From: Chromatiales bacterium
GTDB taxonomy: Bacteria; Pseudomonadota; Gammaproteobacteria; UBA6429; Thiohalophilaceae
DNA length: 10,581 nucleotides
Reading direction: 5' to 3'
NCBI GenBank assembly: GCA_024641465.1
Contig: JAHEDB010000044.1
Coordinates: 1-10,581 of the forward strand
The position numbers and the translations under genes were made by a program. The notes under the pieces were generated by a model. That model was given only the letters and a program-made list of their open reading frames with translations. It was not told where the DNA came from and did no database searches. How positions within the stretch are numbered: the first letter of the stretch is position 1; each line of letters starts with the position of its first letter. Below are positions 1-6,429 of the stretch, one piece after another.

Positions 1-704
1 TTTTCGACCTCGGCCATGTTGGTATCTATCGCGGCCTGGCCAGGCAGGCTGGCCTGGACAGCGCTCAGGAAGATGAGCTGTTCGATGTCCTGCAGCGTAA
101 ATCCCAACCCGATATGCGCGAGCTGTTTGGTCGCTGGTCACTGGATAAAAAACTCACCGATAAATTTCTCGGCCTGGCAGAGCTGAACGGCGATGCCGGT
201 GTGCTGGACGAGGCTAAAAAACTGTTAAAGGGCAGCGACCCGGGCGTATTGACGGCGCTGGATTACCTGCAACAAATGGCCCTGCTCATCGAGCAGCGAC
301 TGAATGGCGTGGCGGTGCATTTCGACCTCGCCGAACTGCGCGGGTATAATTACCACACCGGCGCAGTGTTCGCCGCCTTTGTCCCAGGTCAAGGCAGCGC
401 CGTGGCCCAGGGTGGACGATACGATGATATTGGCCGGGTGTTTGGCCAGGCCAGACCGGCCACCGGTTTTAGCACCGATTTAAAGACCCTGTTGTCGCTT
501 TCGAGGGCGCATGCCGCGCTGGTTTCGGGTATATTTGCCCCCGCACAACAGGATCAGGCCCTGAGCAGGGCCATTGCCGAATTGCGCCAGCAAGGTGAGC
601 GGGTGGTGTGTGCCTTACCGGGACAACAGGGTGGCGCCAGAGAAATGGGGTGTGACCGCCAATTGCTGAGCAGGGATCGGCAATGGCGGGTCGAGCCGGT
701 TTAA
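1..704 (+). CDS. hisZ: ATP phosphoribosyltransferase regulatory subunit HisZ (3' part)
   Basis: The reading frame is already open at base 3 and ends at TAA 702-704, so this is the C-terminal part (about 233 residues) of a gene starting left of the window. The translation opens with DLGHVGIYRGL, a HisZ/HisRS core strand. It later has YNYHTGAVFAAF, GGRYDDIG and ARPATGFSTDLKTLL, and ends with an EMGCDRQLL-type tail typical of HisZ. HisZ is a histidyl-tRNA synthetase paralogue that does not charge tRNA. It binds the short form of HisG and makes that enzyme, the first step of histidine synthesis, active and sensitive to histidine. The HisRS motif 3 pattern (GxGxER type) is replaced by ATGFS, and no anticodon-binding domain follows, both of which favour HisZ over HisS. 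purA starts 35 bases downstream and may be co-transcribed. A short-form hisG elsewhere in the genome is inferred. Confidence 0.9.
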   Translation, partial: FDLGHVGIYRGLARQAGLDSAQEDELFDVLQRKSQPDMRELFGRWSLDKKLTDKFLGLAELNGDAGVLDEAKKLLKGSDPGVLTALDYLQQMALLIEQRLNGVAVHFDLAELRGYNYHTGAVFAAFVPGQGSAVAQGGRYDDIGRVFGQARPATGFSTDLKTLLSLSRAHAALVSGIFAPAQQDQALSRAIAELRQQGERVVCALPGQQGGAREMGCDRQLLSRDRQWRVEPV

Positions 705-739
705 TCAACGAGTTAATCATTGCGTAAAGAGATACGGTT

Positions 740-2050
740 ATGGGGAAGAATGTAGTTGTAATAGGCACCCAATGGGGGGATGAGGGCAAGGGCAAGGTCG
801 TCGATCTGTTGACGGACAATGCCGATGCCGTAGTACGTTTCCAGGGGGGCCATAATGCCGGTCATACCCTCGTGATCGATGGTAAAAAGACCGTCCTGCA
901 CCTGATTCCATCCGGGATCCTGCGTGAAAAAGTCACCTGCATGATCGGCAACGGCGTGGTACTGGCCCCCGATGCCCTGCTCAAAGAACTGGCCATGCTG
1001 GCCGACAAGGGCGTCAACACCGAAGGCCGGCTGTTTATCAGTGAGGCCTGTACCCTGATCCTGCCATATCACATTGCCCTCGATCAGGCGCGGGAACTTG
1101 CCCGCGGTAAAAAGGCCATCGGCACTACCGGTCGTGGCATCGGCCCGGCCTATGAAGACAAGATCTCCCGTCGTGGCCTGAAGGTCGGTGACATGATGCA
1201 CCGTGAACGCTTTGCCGCTCGCCTCGGTGAGGTGCTGGATTACCACAACTTTACCCTCAAGCATTATTTCAAGACCGATACCGTCGATTTCCAGAAGGTC
1301 CTCGATGAAGGCCTGGAGATGGCCGAACAGATCCGTCCCATGGTGGCCGATGTCACCGGTCTGCTGCACAAGATGCGCGCCGAGGGCAAGAAGGTCATGT
1401 TCGAAGGCGCACAGGGCACCCTGCTGGATATCGATCACGGTACCTATCCTTATGTAACGTCCTCCAACCCGACCGCCGGTGGCGCCTGTACCGGTACCGG
1501 CGTTGGCCCACGGGATATCGACTACATCCTCGGTATCACCAAGGCCTACACCACCCGTGTCGGGGCCGGTCCCTTTCCCACTGAGTTATATGACGGGGTT
1601 GGTTTGAACGACCCTATCGGTGCCCACATGGCCAAGCTGGGCCACGAGTTCGGTTCTACCACGGGTCGGCCGCGCCGCTGTGGCTGGCTGGATGCCGTGT
1701 CCCTGCGCCGTTCCGTACACCTCAATTCCCTGTCTGGTATCTGTCTGACCAAGATGGACGTACTGGATGGCCTGGAGACCCTGCGCATTGCCGTGGGTTA
1801 TGAGTGTGACGGCAAGACCATGGATGCCCCGCCCATCGGCGCCGATGCCTATGAGCAGTGCAAGCCGAGCTATATCGATATGCCGGGCTGGTCAGAAAGC
1901 ACGGTAGGCGTGAAGAAATACGATGACCTGCCGGCCAGCGCTAAGGCGTACATCAAGAAGATCGAAGAAGTGGTCGGTGTAACGGTCGACATTATTTCCA
2001 CCGGCCCGGACCGCAACGAGACCATCGTGTTGCGCCACCCGTTTGCCTGA
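740..2050 (+). CDS. purA: Adenylosuccinate synthetase PurA
   Basis: This cytosolic GTP-dependent enzyme joins IMP and aspartate to give adenylosuccinate, the first committed step to AMP. The product is 436 residues, close to the 432 of E. coli. The phosphate-binding loop GDEGKGK is at residues 13-19, with catalytic Asp14, and GGHNAGHT carries catalytic His42. The second signature GTTGRGIGPAYEDK spans 128-141 with Lys141. Further family blocks are KAYTTRVGAGPFPTE, TTGRPRRCGW (307-316, IMP/Arg loop) and TKMDVLDG (337-344), whose Lys338 and Asp340 recognise the guanine of GTP. The start is the first ATG giving the canonical MGKNVVVIGTQWGDEG opening. The only ribosome-binding match is a poor GTAAAGAG just upstream. 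No promoter is evident in the 35-base gap after hisZ, so co-transcription with hisZ is likely. A hairpin terminator follows the stop by 25 bases. Confidence 0.98.
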   Translation: MGKNVVVIGTQWGDEGKGKVVDLLTDNADAVVRFQGGHNAGHTLVIDGKKTVLHLIPSGILREKVTCMIGNGVVLAPDALLKELAMLADKGVNTEGRLFISEACTLILPYHIALDQARELARGKKAIGTTGRGIGPAYEDKISRRGLKVGDMMHRERFAARLGEVLDYHNFTLKHYFKTDTVDFQKVLDEGLEMAEQIRPMVADVTGLLHKMRAEGKKVMFEGAQGTLLDIDHGTYPYVTSSNPTAGGACTGTGVGPRDIDYILGITKAYTTRVGAGPFPTELYDGVGLNDPIGAHMAKLGHEFGSTTGRPRRCGWLDAVSLRRSVHLNSLSGICLTKMDVLDGLETLRIAVGYECDGKTMDAPPIGADAYEQCKPSYIDMPGWSESTVGVKKYDDLPASAKAYIKKIEEVVGVTVDIISTGPDRNETIVLRHPFA

Positions 2051-2075
2051 GGAAGTTTGCCAGAGCGGAAAAAAC

Positions 2076-2101
2076 AAACCCGACGGGGAACCGTCGGGTT
2101 T
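2076..2101. terminator. Bidirectional hairpin terminator shared by purA and tRNA-Leu
   Basis: A perfect 11-bp stem (AAACCCGACGG 2076-2086 with CCGTCGGGTTT 2091-2101) closes a GGAA loop. Read on the minus strand, it is followed at once by G and six T (2075-2069), a good intrinsic terminator for the tRNA-Leu transcript arriving from the right. On the plus strand the stem itself ends in TTT, but the following bases (AGTGTTTCTG) are only mildly T-rich. It should therefore work less well for purA. Confidence 0.9.
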
Positions 2102-2135
2102 AGTGTTTCTGTTGTATCATGGATATGAATTTGAT

Positions 2136-2222
2136 TGGTGCCGAGGAGAGGACTTGAACCTCCACGGGGTTGCCCCCACTAGCACCTGAAGCTAGCGTGT
2201 CTACCAATTTCACCACCTCGGC
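2136..2222 (-). tRNA. tRNA-Leu, anticodon CAG
   Basis: The gene reads on the minus strand from 2222 down to 2136, 87 bases including an encoded CCA end (2136-2138). The acceptor stem pairs GCCGAGG (2222-2216) with CCTCGGC (2146-2140), and the discriminator is A, as leucine identity requires. The D arm contains GGTAGAC. The anticodon stem CTAGC/GCTAG encloses the loop TTCAGGT, giving anticodon CAG (2188-2186) for CUG codons. A long variable arm with a GGGG-CAA-CCCC hairpin marks it as a class II tRNA, and the T loop is GTTCAAGTC. It resembles E. coli tRNA-Leu(CAG). It stands alone between the convergent purA and divergent rnr, a position where I recall a tRNA-Leu in Pseudomonas. CUG is a much-used leucine codon in the surrounding genes. 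Confidence 0.97.
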
Positions 2223-2224
2223 AA

Positions 2225-2243
2225 AGACAGCCAGAAGCTGTCT
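2225..2243 (-). other. Stem-loop in the tRNA-Leu 5' leader
   Basis: A perfect 7-bp inverted repeat (AGACAGC 2225-2231 with GCTGTCT 2237-2243) surrounds a 5-base loop. It ends two bases before the mature tRNA 5' end. Given the promoter position, transcription should start near 2247-2249, so this hairpin makes up almost the whole leader that RNase P removes. Its role is unknown. It may simply keep the leader from mispairing with the tRNA. Confidence 0.65.
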
Positions 2244-2254
2244 GAGAGCGGCGC

Positions 2255-2283
2255 ACTTTACCGGGAGTCCTAACCCTTGTCAA
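2255..2283 (-). promoter_or_regulatory. Promoter of tRNA-Leu
   Basis: On the minus strand a perfect -35 box TTGACA (2283-2278) is followed by a 17-base spacer and the -10 box TAAAGT (2260-2255). The next bases are GCGCC, a GC-rich discriminator of the kind found on stringently controlled stable-RNA promoters. Predicted transcription starts about 25 bases before the tRNA. The match to sigma-70 consensus and the position make this a strong call; repression by ppGpp is inferred only from the discriminator. Confidence 0.85.
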
Positions 2284-2311
2284 TGTCATGCGCAGCAGAA
2301 TTCTGTAGAGT
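2283..2311 (+). promoter_or_regulatory. Candidate rnr promoter, back-to-back with the tRNA promoter
   Basis: ATGTCA (2283-2288, 4 of 6 matches to TTGACA) and TAGAGT (2306-2311, 4 of 6 to TATAAT) lie 17 bases apart and point towards rnr, with a start predicted near 2318. Its -35 box touches the -35 box of the tRNA promoter on the other strand. A perfect palindrome CAGAATTCTG (2296-2305) fills the end of the spacer. rnr needs its own promoter because purA ends at a terminator and the tRNA runs the other way. The boxes themselves are only moderate. Confidence 0.4.
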
Positions 2312-2312
2312 C

Positions 2313-2335
2313 TCGGTCTGAAAACCTCGGACCGG
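2313..2335 (+). other. Stem-loop at the predicted 5' end of the rnr mRNA
   Basis: Bases 2314-2321 (CGGTCTGA) pair with 2327-2334 (TCGGACCG), with one T-G wobble, around the 5-base loop AAACC. A further T-G pair is possible at the base. It begins close to where the candidate rnr promoter would start transcription and ends 29 bases before the start codon. A 5' end hairpin can protect an mRNA from decay, but no function is shown here. Confidence 0.5.
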
Positions 2336-2364
2336 CCCCGAAAATGAGCTAACTGAAAGAAATT

Positions 2365-4773
2365 ATGAGTAAAAAACAATTTGATAATGACCCCCACGCC
2401 CAGCGTGAGGCGGAGAAATACGACAACCCGATCCCCAGCCGTGAGCTGATCATGGAGCTGCTGGAACAGCAGGGTACCCTTGACCGTGAGCAAATTGCTG
2501 ACGCCCTGAATATCAATAGTGAGGAACAGGTCGAGGCCCTGCGCCGCCGCATGCGCGCCATGGAACGGGACGGTCAGGTTATTTTTACCCGCAAGGGTGG
2601 CTATGGTCTGGTCAGCAAAATGGACCTGATCAAGGGCCGGGTGCAGGGCCACCGCGATGGCTTCGGCTTTTTGATCCCTGACGAGGGCGGCGATGACCTG
2701 TTCCTCTCCGCGCGGGAGATGAAGTCACTGATGAACGGCGACCGGGTGCTGGTGCACGTCAAGGGCATCGACCGACGCGGCCGCCGCGAGGGCGGCGTCA
2801 TCGAGGTGCTGGAGCGCAACACCCACCATGTCGTCGGTCGACTGCTGGTGGAAGGCGGTGTGTGTATCGTGCAACCCGATAACAAACGTCTGACCCAGGA
2901 TATTTTGATCCCCAAGGAAAACCTCGGTGGGGCCACCCATGGCCAGATCGTCAGTGTCGAGATCATCGAACAACCCAGCAAGTTTCGCCAGGCCATCGGC
3001 AAGGTGGTGGAGACCCTCGGTGAGCACATGGCGCCGGGCATGGAGATCGATGTCGCTATCCGCAGTCATGATATCCCCGAGGGCTGGTCGCCCGAGGCGG
3101 AACAGGAGGCGACGTACTTTACCGAAGAGGTGCCGGAACAGGCCAAGCAGGGTCGCGAGGACATTCGTCATCTGCCACTGGTGACCATCGATGGCGAAGA
3201 TGCCCGCGACTTTGATGATGCGGTCTATTGTGAGCAGGTGGGTAAGGGCTGGCGCCTGCTGGTAGCCATCGCCGATGTCTCGGCCTATGTGAAGCCCGGC
3301 ATGGCGCTGGACAGCGACGCCGCCGAGCGCGGCACCTCGGTGTATTTCCCCGAGCGGGTCATCCCCATGCTGCCCGAAGTCCTGTCGAATGGATTGTGTT
3401 CGATCAACCCTGATGTGGACCGCCTGTGTATGGTGTGCGAGTTAAACCTCAACGCCGAAGGCGAGGTACAAAACTATCGTTTCTTCGAAGGCGTGATGCG
3501 TTCCCATGCACGGCTGACCTACACCAAGGTGGCGGCCATGTTGGTGGATTATAACGAACCACTGCGTTATCAGTATGAGGCGCAGCTGCCCTATCTGGAA
3601 AACCTCCATGCGCTTTACAAAGTGCTGCTTAAGTCACGCAAGCGGCGTGGCGCTATCGACTTTGAAACGACGGAAACACGCATCATCTTCGGCGAGGGCC
3701 GCAAGATCGACAGCATCGTGCCGGTGATCCGCAATGATGCCCACAAGCTGATCGAAGAGTGCATGTTGCTGGCCAATACGGCGGCGGCGGATTTTCTGCA
3801 AACCCATAAGATACCTGCGTTGTATCGTGTCCACGAAGGACCCAATGAAGAAAAGATCACTGACCTGCGCAAGTTTTTATCGGAGCTGGGTCTGGACCTG
3901 GGCGGTGGTGATTCCCCCGAACCATGGCACTACGCCAAACTGCTGAACAGCATTCGGGAACGGCACGATGCGCACCTGATCCAGACCGTGATGTTGCGCA
4001 GTCTGAAACAGGCGGTGTATACCCCGGACAATGCCGGTCACTTCGGCCTGGCTTTCGAGGCCTATGCCCATTTTACCTCGCCGATTCGCCGTTACCCGGA
4101 CCTGCTGGTGCACCGCGCGATTCGTCATGTGACACGGGGCGGCACGGCGGATAACTTTGCCTATAATCACGATCAAATGGCGCACCATGGTGAACACTGC
4201 TCCATGACCGAACGCCGCGCCGACGAGGCGACCCGCGATGCCGTCGACTGGCTGAAGTGTGAGTTCATGCTCGACAAGGTTGGCGAGGAGTACGAAGGGG
4301 TGATCAGCAGTGTCACTGGCTTTGGCCTGTTCGTCGAACTCAACGACATTTATGTCGAGGGCCTGGTACACGTCACCTCGCTGGGCAAGGATTACTATCA
4401 CTTCGACCCTGCCCACCACCGCATGATTGGTGAACACAGCCGTCACATCTATCGTCTCGGCAACCGTATTCGTGTCATCGTAGCCCGCGTCGACCTCGAC
4501 GAACGCAAGATCGATTTCGAACTGGCAGAGGAGCAACCCGAAACCACTCCCACGCAACAGGAACAAACCAGCGCCGACAGTGCGATTGAAAAGGCCCGGG
4601 AAAAAAGCCATAAGGGTCGGGAAAAATCCGCGGAAAAGCAACCCGGTGCAAAAAAACGCAGTCGGAGTCGTTCTTCAAAAGACAAACAAAAGTCCGGCAA
4701 GAAGGAATCTGACAAGAAAGAATCCGGTAAAAAGAAGACAGCGAAGAAAAAGGGCGGCAAGAAAAAGCGCTAG
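2365..4773 (+). CDS. rnr: Ribonuclease R
   Basis: RNase R is a processive, hydrolytic 3'-to-5' exoribonuclease that degrades structured RNA and takes part in rRNA quality control, mRNA decay and, with tmRNA, rescue of stalled ribosomes. The product has 802 residues (E. coli 813). Domains in order are a winged helix (about 23-82), a first cold-shock domain (89-145, KGRVQGHRDGFGFLIP), a second OB fold (about 160-240), the RNB catalytic domain (about 268-593), an S1 domain (640-720) and a lysine-rich tail (721-802). The metal-binding aspartates are Asp276, Asp282, Asp284 and Asp285 in TIDGEDARDFDD. The RNase II signature runs from His559 to Asp579 (HFTSPIRRYPD). The start gives an N terminus like E. 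coli's (REAEKY.NPIPSRE); the ribosome-binding match (GAAAGAA) is weak. The tail has imperfect repeats of KKES(D/G)KK, as expected for the RNA-engaging basic tail. rlmB follows after 86 bases. Confidence 0.98.
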   Translation: MSKKQFDNDPHAQREAEKYDNPIPSRELIMELLEQQGTLDREQIADALNINSEEQVEALRRRMRAMERDGQVIFTRKGGYGLVSKMDLIKGRVQGHRDGFGFLIPDEGGDDLFLSAREMKSLMNGDRVLVHVKGIDRRGRREGGVIEVLERNTHHVVGRLLVEGGVCIVQPDNKRLTQDILIPKENLGGATHGQIVSVEIIEQPSKFRQAIGKVVETLGEHMAPGMEIDVAIRSHDIPEGWSPEAEQEATYFTEEVPEQAKQGREDIRHLPLVTIDGEDARDFDDAVYCEQVGKGWRLLVAIADVSAYVKPGMALDSDAAERGTSVYFPERVIPMLPEVLSNGLCSINPDVDRLCMVCELNLNAEGEVQNYRFFEGVMRSHARLTYTKVAAMLVDYNEPLRYQYEAQLPYLENLHALYKVLLKSRKRRGAIDFETTETRIIFGEGRKIDSIVPVIRNDAHKLIEECMLLANTAAADFLQTHKIPALYRVHEGPNEEKITDLRKFLSELGLDLGGGDSPEPWHYAKLLNSIRERHDAHLIQTVMLRSLKQAVYTPDNAGHFGLAFEAYAHFTSPIRRYPDLLVHRAIRHVTRGGTADNFAYNHDQMAHHGEHCSMTERRADEATRDAVDWLKCEFMLDKVGEEYEGVISSVTGFGLFVELNDIYVEGLVHVTSLGKDYYHFDPAHHRMIGEHSRHIYRLGNRIRVIVARVDLDERKIDFELAEEQPETTPTQQEQTSADSAIEKAREKSHKGREKSAEKQPGAKKRSRSRSSKDKQKSGKKESDKKESGKKKTAKKKGGKKKR

Positions 4774-4798
4774 ATTTTCTTATTCACTGAGCAGCCAG

Positions 4799-4825
4799 GG
4801 GTGGGTACGGATGATGTACTCACCC
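4799..4825 (+). other. Stem-loop between rnr and rlmB
   Basis: GGGTGGGTAC (4799-4808) pairs with GTACTCACCC (4816-4825) over ten base pairs, with one G-T wobble, around the loop GGATGAT. No T run follows, so it is not a typical intrinsic terminator. It lies 26 bases after the rnr stop and 34 bases before the rlmB start. It could protect the 3' end of the rnr message, mark a processing site, or modulate rlmB translation. None of these can be decided from the sequence. Confidence 0.6.
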
Positions 4826-4859
4826 TGCGGTGTAAATCTAAATCGATTTCAATATATCC

Positions 4860-5612
4860 ATGTCAGACAAACAAATCATTTACGGTCTCCACGCGGTACA
4901 GGCCCTGCTGGATAAAGAGCCGGAGTCGGTATCGGCGGTGTGGTTTGATCAGGCCCGGCATGACAAACGTATCCAGACGGTATTCGGCCTGGCGAAAAAG
5001 ACCGGTGTGACGATCCATAAGGTCGAGCGTGAGGCGCTGGACAAGCTGTGTGGCCACACCCAGCATCAGGGCGTGGCGGCTGAATCTGCGGCCAGTGGGA
5101 CATGGGACGAGGCGGCGCTGATGCAACTGTTGGCCGGTTTGCAGGAACCACCGCTGTTGTTGATCCTCGATGGCGTGACCGACCCGCATAATCTGGGGGC
5201 CTGCCTGCGCAGTGCCGATGGCGCCGGGGTCCATGCCGTGATCGCCCCCAAGGACAATGCCTGTAGCCTGACCGGCACGGTACGCAAGGTGGCCAGTGGC
5301 GCGGCGGAGAGCGTACCCTTTGTGCAGGTCACCAATCTGGCCCGTACCCTGGGCAAGCTCAAGGAGGCGGGTATCTGGCTGGTGGGCACCACCGGCAACG
5401 CCGATCAAAGTCTGTATCAGACTGACCTGAAGGGGCCCATCGGTATTGTGATGGGTGCCGAGGGCCAGGGCATGCGCCGTCTTACCGCCGAGGCCTGTGA
5501 TTTTCTGGTTTCCCTGCCGATGCGGGGGCGGGTCGAATCGCTTAACGTATCCGTGACCACCGGCATTTGCCTATATGAGGCCCTCCGTCAGCGCCAGCAG
5601 CCCACCGGCTAG
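4860..5612 (+). CDS. rlmB: 23S rRNA (guanosine-2'-O)-methyltransferase RlmB
   Basis: RlmB is a SPOUT-class methyltransferase that uses S-adenosylmethionine to methylate the ribose of G2251 in the peptidyl-transferase P loop of 23S rRNA. The product has 250 residues (E. coli 243). An N-terminal L30e-like RNA-binding domain covers about 5-80, beginning IIYGLHAVQALL, and the knotted SpoU domain covers about 95-245. The three SpoU motifs are intact: motif 1 DPHNLGACLR (108-117, with Asn111 and Arg117), motif 2 GIVMGAEGQG (195-204, with Glu201) and motif 3 ESLNVSV (226-232, with Asn229). The start matches the conserved N terminus, yet the bases before it (CAATATATCC) hold no recognisable Shine-Dalgarno site. 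It follows rnr by 86 bases with a stem-loop between, and is probably read from the rnr promoter. A GC-rich hairpin begins in its stop codon. Confidence 0.96.
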   Translation: MSDKQIIYGLHAVQALLDKEPESVSAVWFDQARHDKRIQTVFGLAKKTGVTIHKVEREALDKLCGHTQHQGVAAESAASGTWDEAALMQLLAGLQEPPLLLILDGVTDPHNLGACLRSADGAGVHAVIAPKDNACSLTGTVRKVASGAAESVPFVQVTNLARTLGKLKEAGIWLVGTTGNADQSLYQTDLKGPIGIVMGAEGQGMRRLTAEACDFLVSLPMRGRVESLNVSVTTGICLYEALRQRQQPTG

Positions 5613-5640
5613 CGCGGCACTGGAAGCCAGGGGGCCGCGC
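5612..5640 (+). other. GC-rich stem-loop at the rlmB stop codon
   Basis: GCGCGGC (5612-5618) pairs perfectly with GCCGCGC (5634-5640). Inside it CTGG (5620-5623) pairs with CCAG (5627-5630) around a 3-base loop, leaving an A opposite GGG as an internal loop. The left arm starts on the last base of the rlmB stop codon. The sequence after it (GGGTCAAAATCCC) has no T run. It could be a 3' end stabiliser or a weak terminator just before the rpsF promoter. Confidence 0.55.
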
Positions 5641-5663
5641 GGGTCAAAATCCCTGCTATTTCA

Positions 5664-5692
5664 TTGATTTTCCATACCCCCTCCAGTAGAAT
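5664..5692 (+). promoter_or_regulatory. Promoter of the rpsF operon
   Basis: TTGATT (5664-5669, 4 of 6) and TAGAAT (5687-5692, 5 of 6) are separated by exactly 17 bases and followed by GCCCG, a GC-rich discriminator common in ribosomal protein promoters. Transcription would start near 5699, leaving a leader of about 75 bases before rpsF, long enough for the regulatory hairpin there. It sits in a 162-base gap where a promoter is expected. Confidence 0.75.
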
Positions 5693-5728
5693 GCCCGTCC
5701 TTTACCGGCTCCGGCTGGTCAACTCCTT

Positions 5729-5763
5729 GCCTCACCGCTCAGAACGGGAGGCTTTATAACCGT
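5729..5763 (+). promoter_or_regulatory. Probable S6:S18 autoregulatory leader element
   Basis: In the rpsF leader, GCCTC (5729-5733) pairs with GAGGC (5748-5752), and CCG (5735-5737) pairs with CGG (5745-5747), with one bulged A and a 7-base loop. The element ends with ACCGT (5759-5763), just before the ribosome-binding site. Known rpsF leaders in many bacteria bind the S6-S18 protein pair through a CCG-containing structure that resembles the 16S rRNA site, which lets the proteins repress their own operon. Position and the CACCG/GGGAGGC content fit. The fold was drawn by eye and has not been compared with the published covariance model. Confidence 0.5.
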
Positions 5764-5774
5764 AGGGAGCATTT

Positions 5775-6176
5775 ATGCGACACTATGAAATTGTGTTTCT
5801 GGTCCATCCTGACCAGAGTGAACAGGTACCGGCGATGATCGAGAAATATCGCGGTGGTATCACCAGCAAGGGTGGCAAGATCCACCGTCTTGAAGATTGG
5901 GGCCGTCGTCAACTGGCCTATCCTATCCAGAAAATTCACAAGGCACATTACGTGATGATGAATATCGAGTGCGGCCAGGATTCCCTGGACGAACTGGAGA
6001 GCACCTTCCGTTTTAATGATGCCGTGCTTCGCAGCCTGACGATTCGCCGTGATGAAGCGGTCACCGAAGAGTCTCCGCTGATGAAGAAGGAAGAAGAGGA
6101 ACGCCCGGCGCGTACTTATACACCGCGTGATGCAGCTCCGGCTGAATTCGCTCAATCCGATGACCTGGAGGGATAA
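5775..6176 (+). CDS. rpsF: 30S ribosomal protein S6
   Basis: S6 pairs with S18 on the central domain (platform) of 16S rRNA. The 133-residue product begins MRHYEIVFLVHPDQSEQVPAMIEKY and has the family's central block WGRRQLAYPIQKIHKAHYVMMNIE and the RFNDAVLRSLTIR segment. Residues after about 100 form the acidic/low-complexity C-terminal tail, which in E. coli receives extra glutamates from RimK. Here the tail ends in DDLEG rather than Glu-Glu, so such modification is uncertain. A good ribosome-binding site AGGGAG (5764-5769) lies five bases before the ATG. This is the first gene of the operon, and rpsR begins after only three bases. Confidence 0.98.
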   Translation: MRHYEIVFLVHPDQSEQVPAMIEKYRGGITSKGGKIHRLEDWGRRQLAYPIQKIHKAHYVMMNIECGQDSLDELESTFRFNDAVLRSLTIRRDEAVTEESPLMKKEEEERPARTYTPRDAAPAEFAQSDDLEG

Positions 6177-6179
6177 GAT

Positions 6180-6407
6180 ATGGCACGTTTTTTCCGTCGT
6201 AAGAAATTCTGCCGTTTCACTGCGGACGGCGTCAAAGAGATCGATTATAAGGATCTGATGATCCTGAAGGGCAATATCACCGAAAACGGCAAGATTGTCC
6301 CGAGTCGCATCACCGGTACCAGCGCCAAATACCAGCGTCAGCTCGCCACGGCGATCAAGCGCGCGCGTTTCCTGGCCCTGATACCGTATTGCGATTCACA
6401 CAAGTAA
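6180..6407 (+). CDS. rpsR: 30S ribosomal protein S18
   Basis: S18 is the small basic partner of S6 on the 30S platform. The 75-residue product matches the usual length and shows the family core: RRKKFCRFTADGVKEIDYKD near the N terminus, then GKIVPSRITGT and the Arg/Lys-rich helix KYQRQLATAIKRARFLALIPY. The ribosome-binding site GGAGGGA (6167-6173) lies inside the end of rpsF, and the start codon comes three bases after the rpsF stop, so translation is probably coupled. The primosome gene priB, which separates rpsF and rpsR in E. coli, is absent. The next gene starts 22 bases downstream. Confidence 0.98.
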   Translation: MARFFRRKKFCRFTADGVKEIDYKDLMILKGNITENGKIVPSRITGTSAKYQRQLATAIKRARFLALIPYCDSHK

Positions 6408-6429
6408 TTAGCCTCGCGTAAGCTTCGCC

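Noticed and set aside
1..704. Histidyl-tRNA synthetase (hisS) fragment
   Set aside because: The frame lacks the motif 3 arginine pattern and the anticodon-binding domain and ends in the short HisZ-type tail, followed by purA as in HisZ-bearing genomes.
713..1438. 241-codon minus-strand open frame inside purA
   Set aside because: It is antisense to the conserved purA core; the translation resembles no family and no ribosome-binding site or promoter supports it.
3877..4641. 254-codon minus-strand open frame inside rnr
   Set aside because: It is fully antisense to the RNB and S1 domains of RNase R and shows no recognisable protein features.
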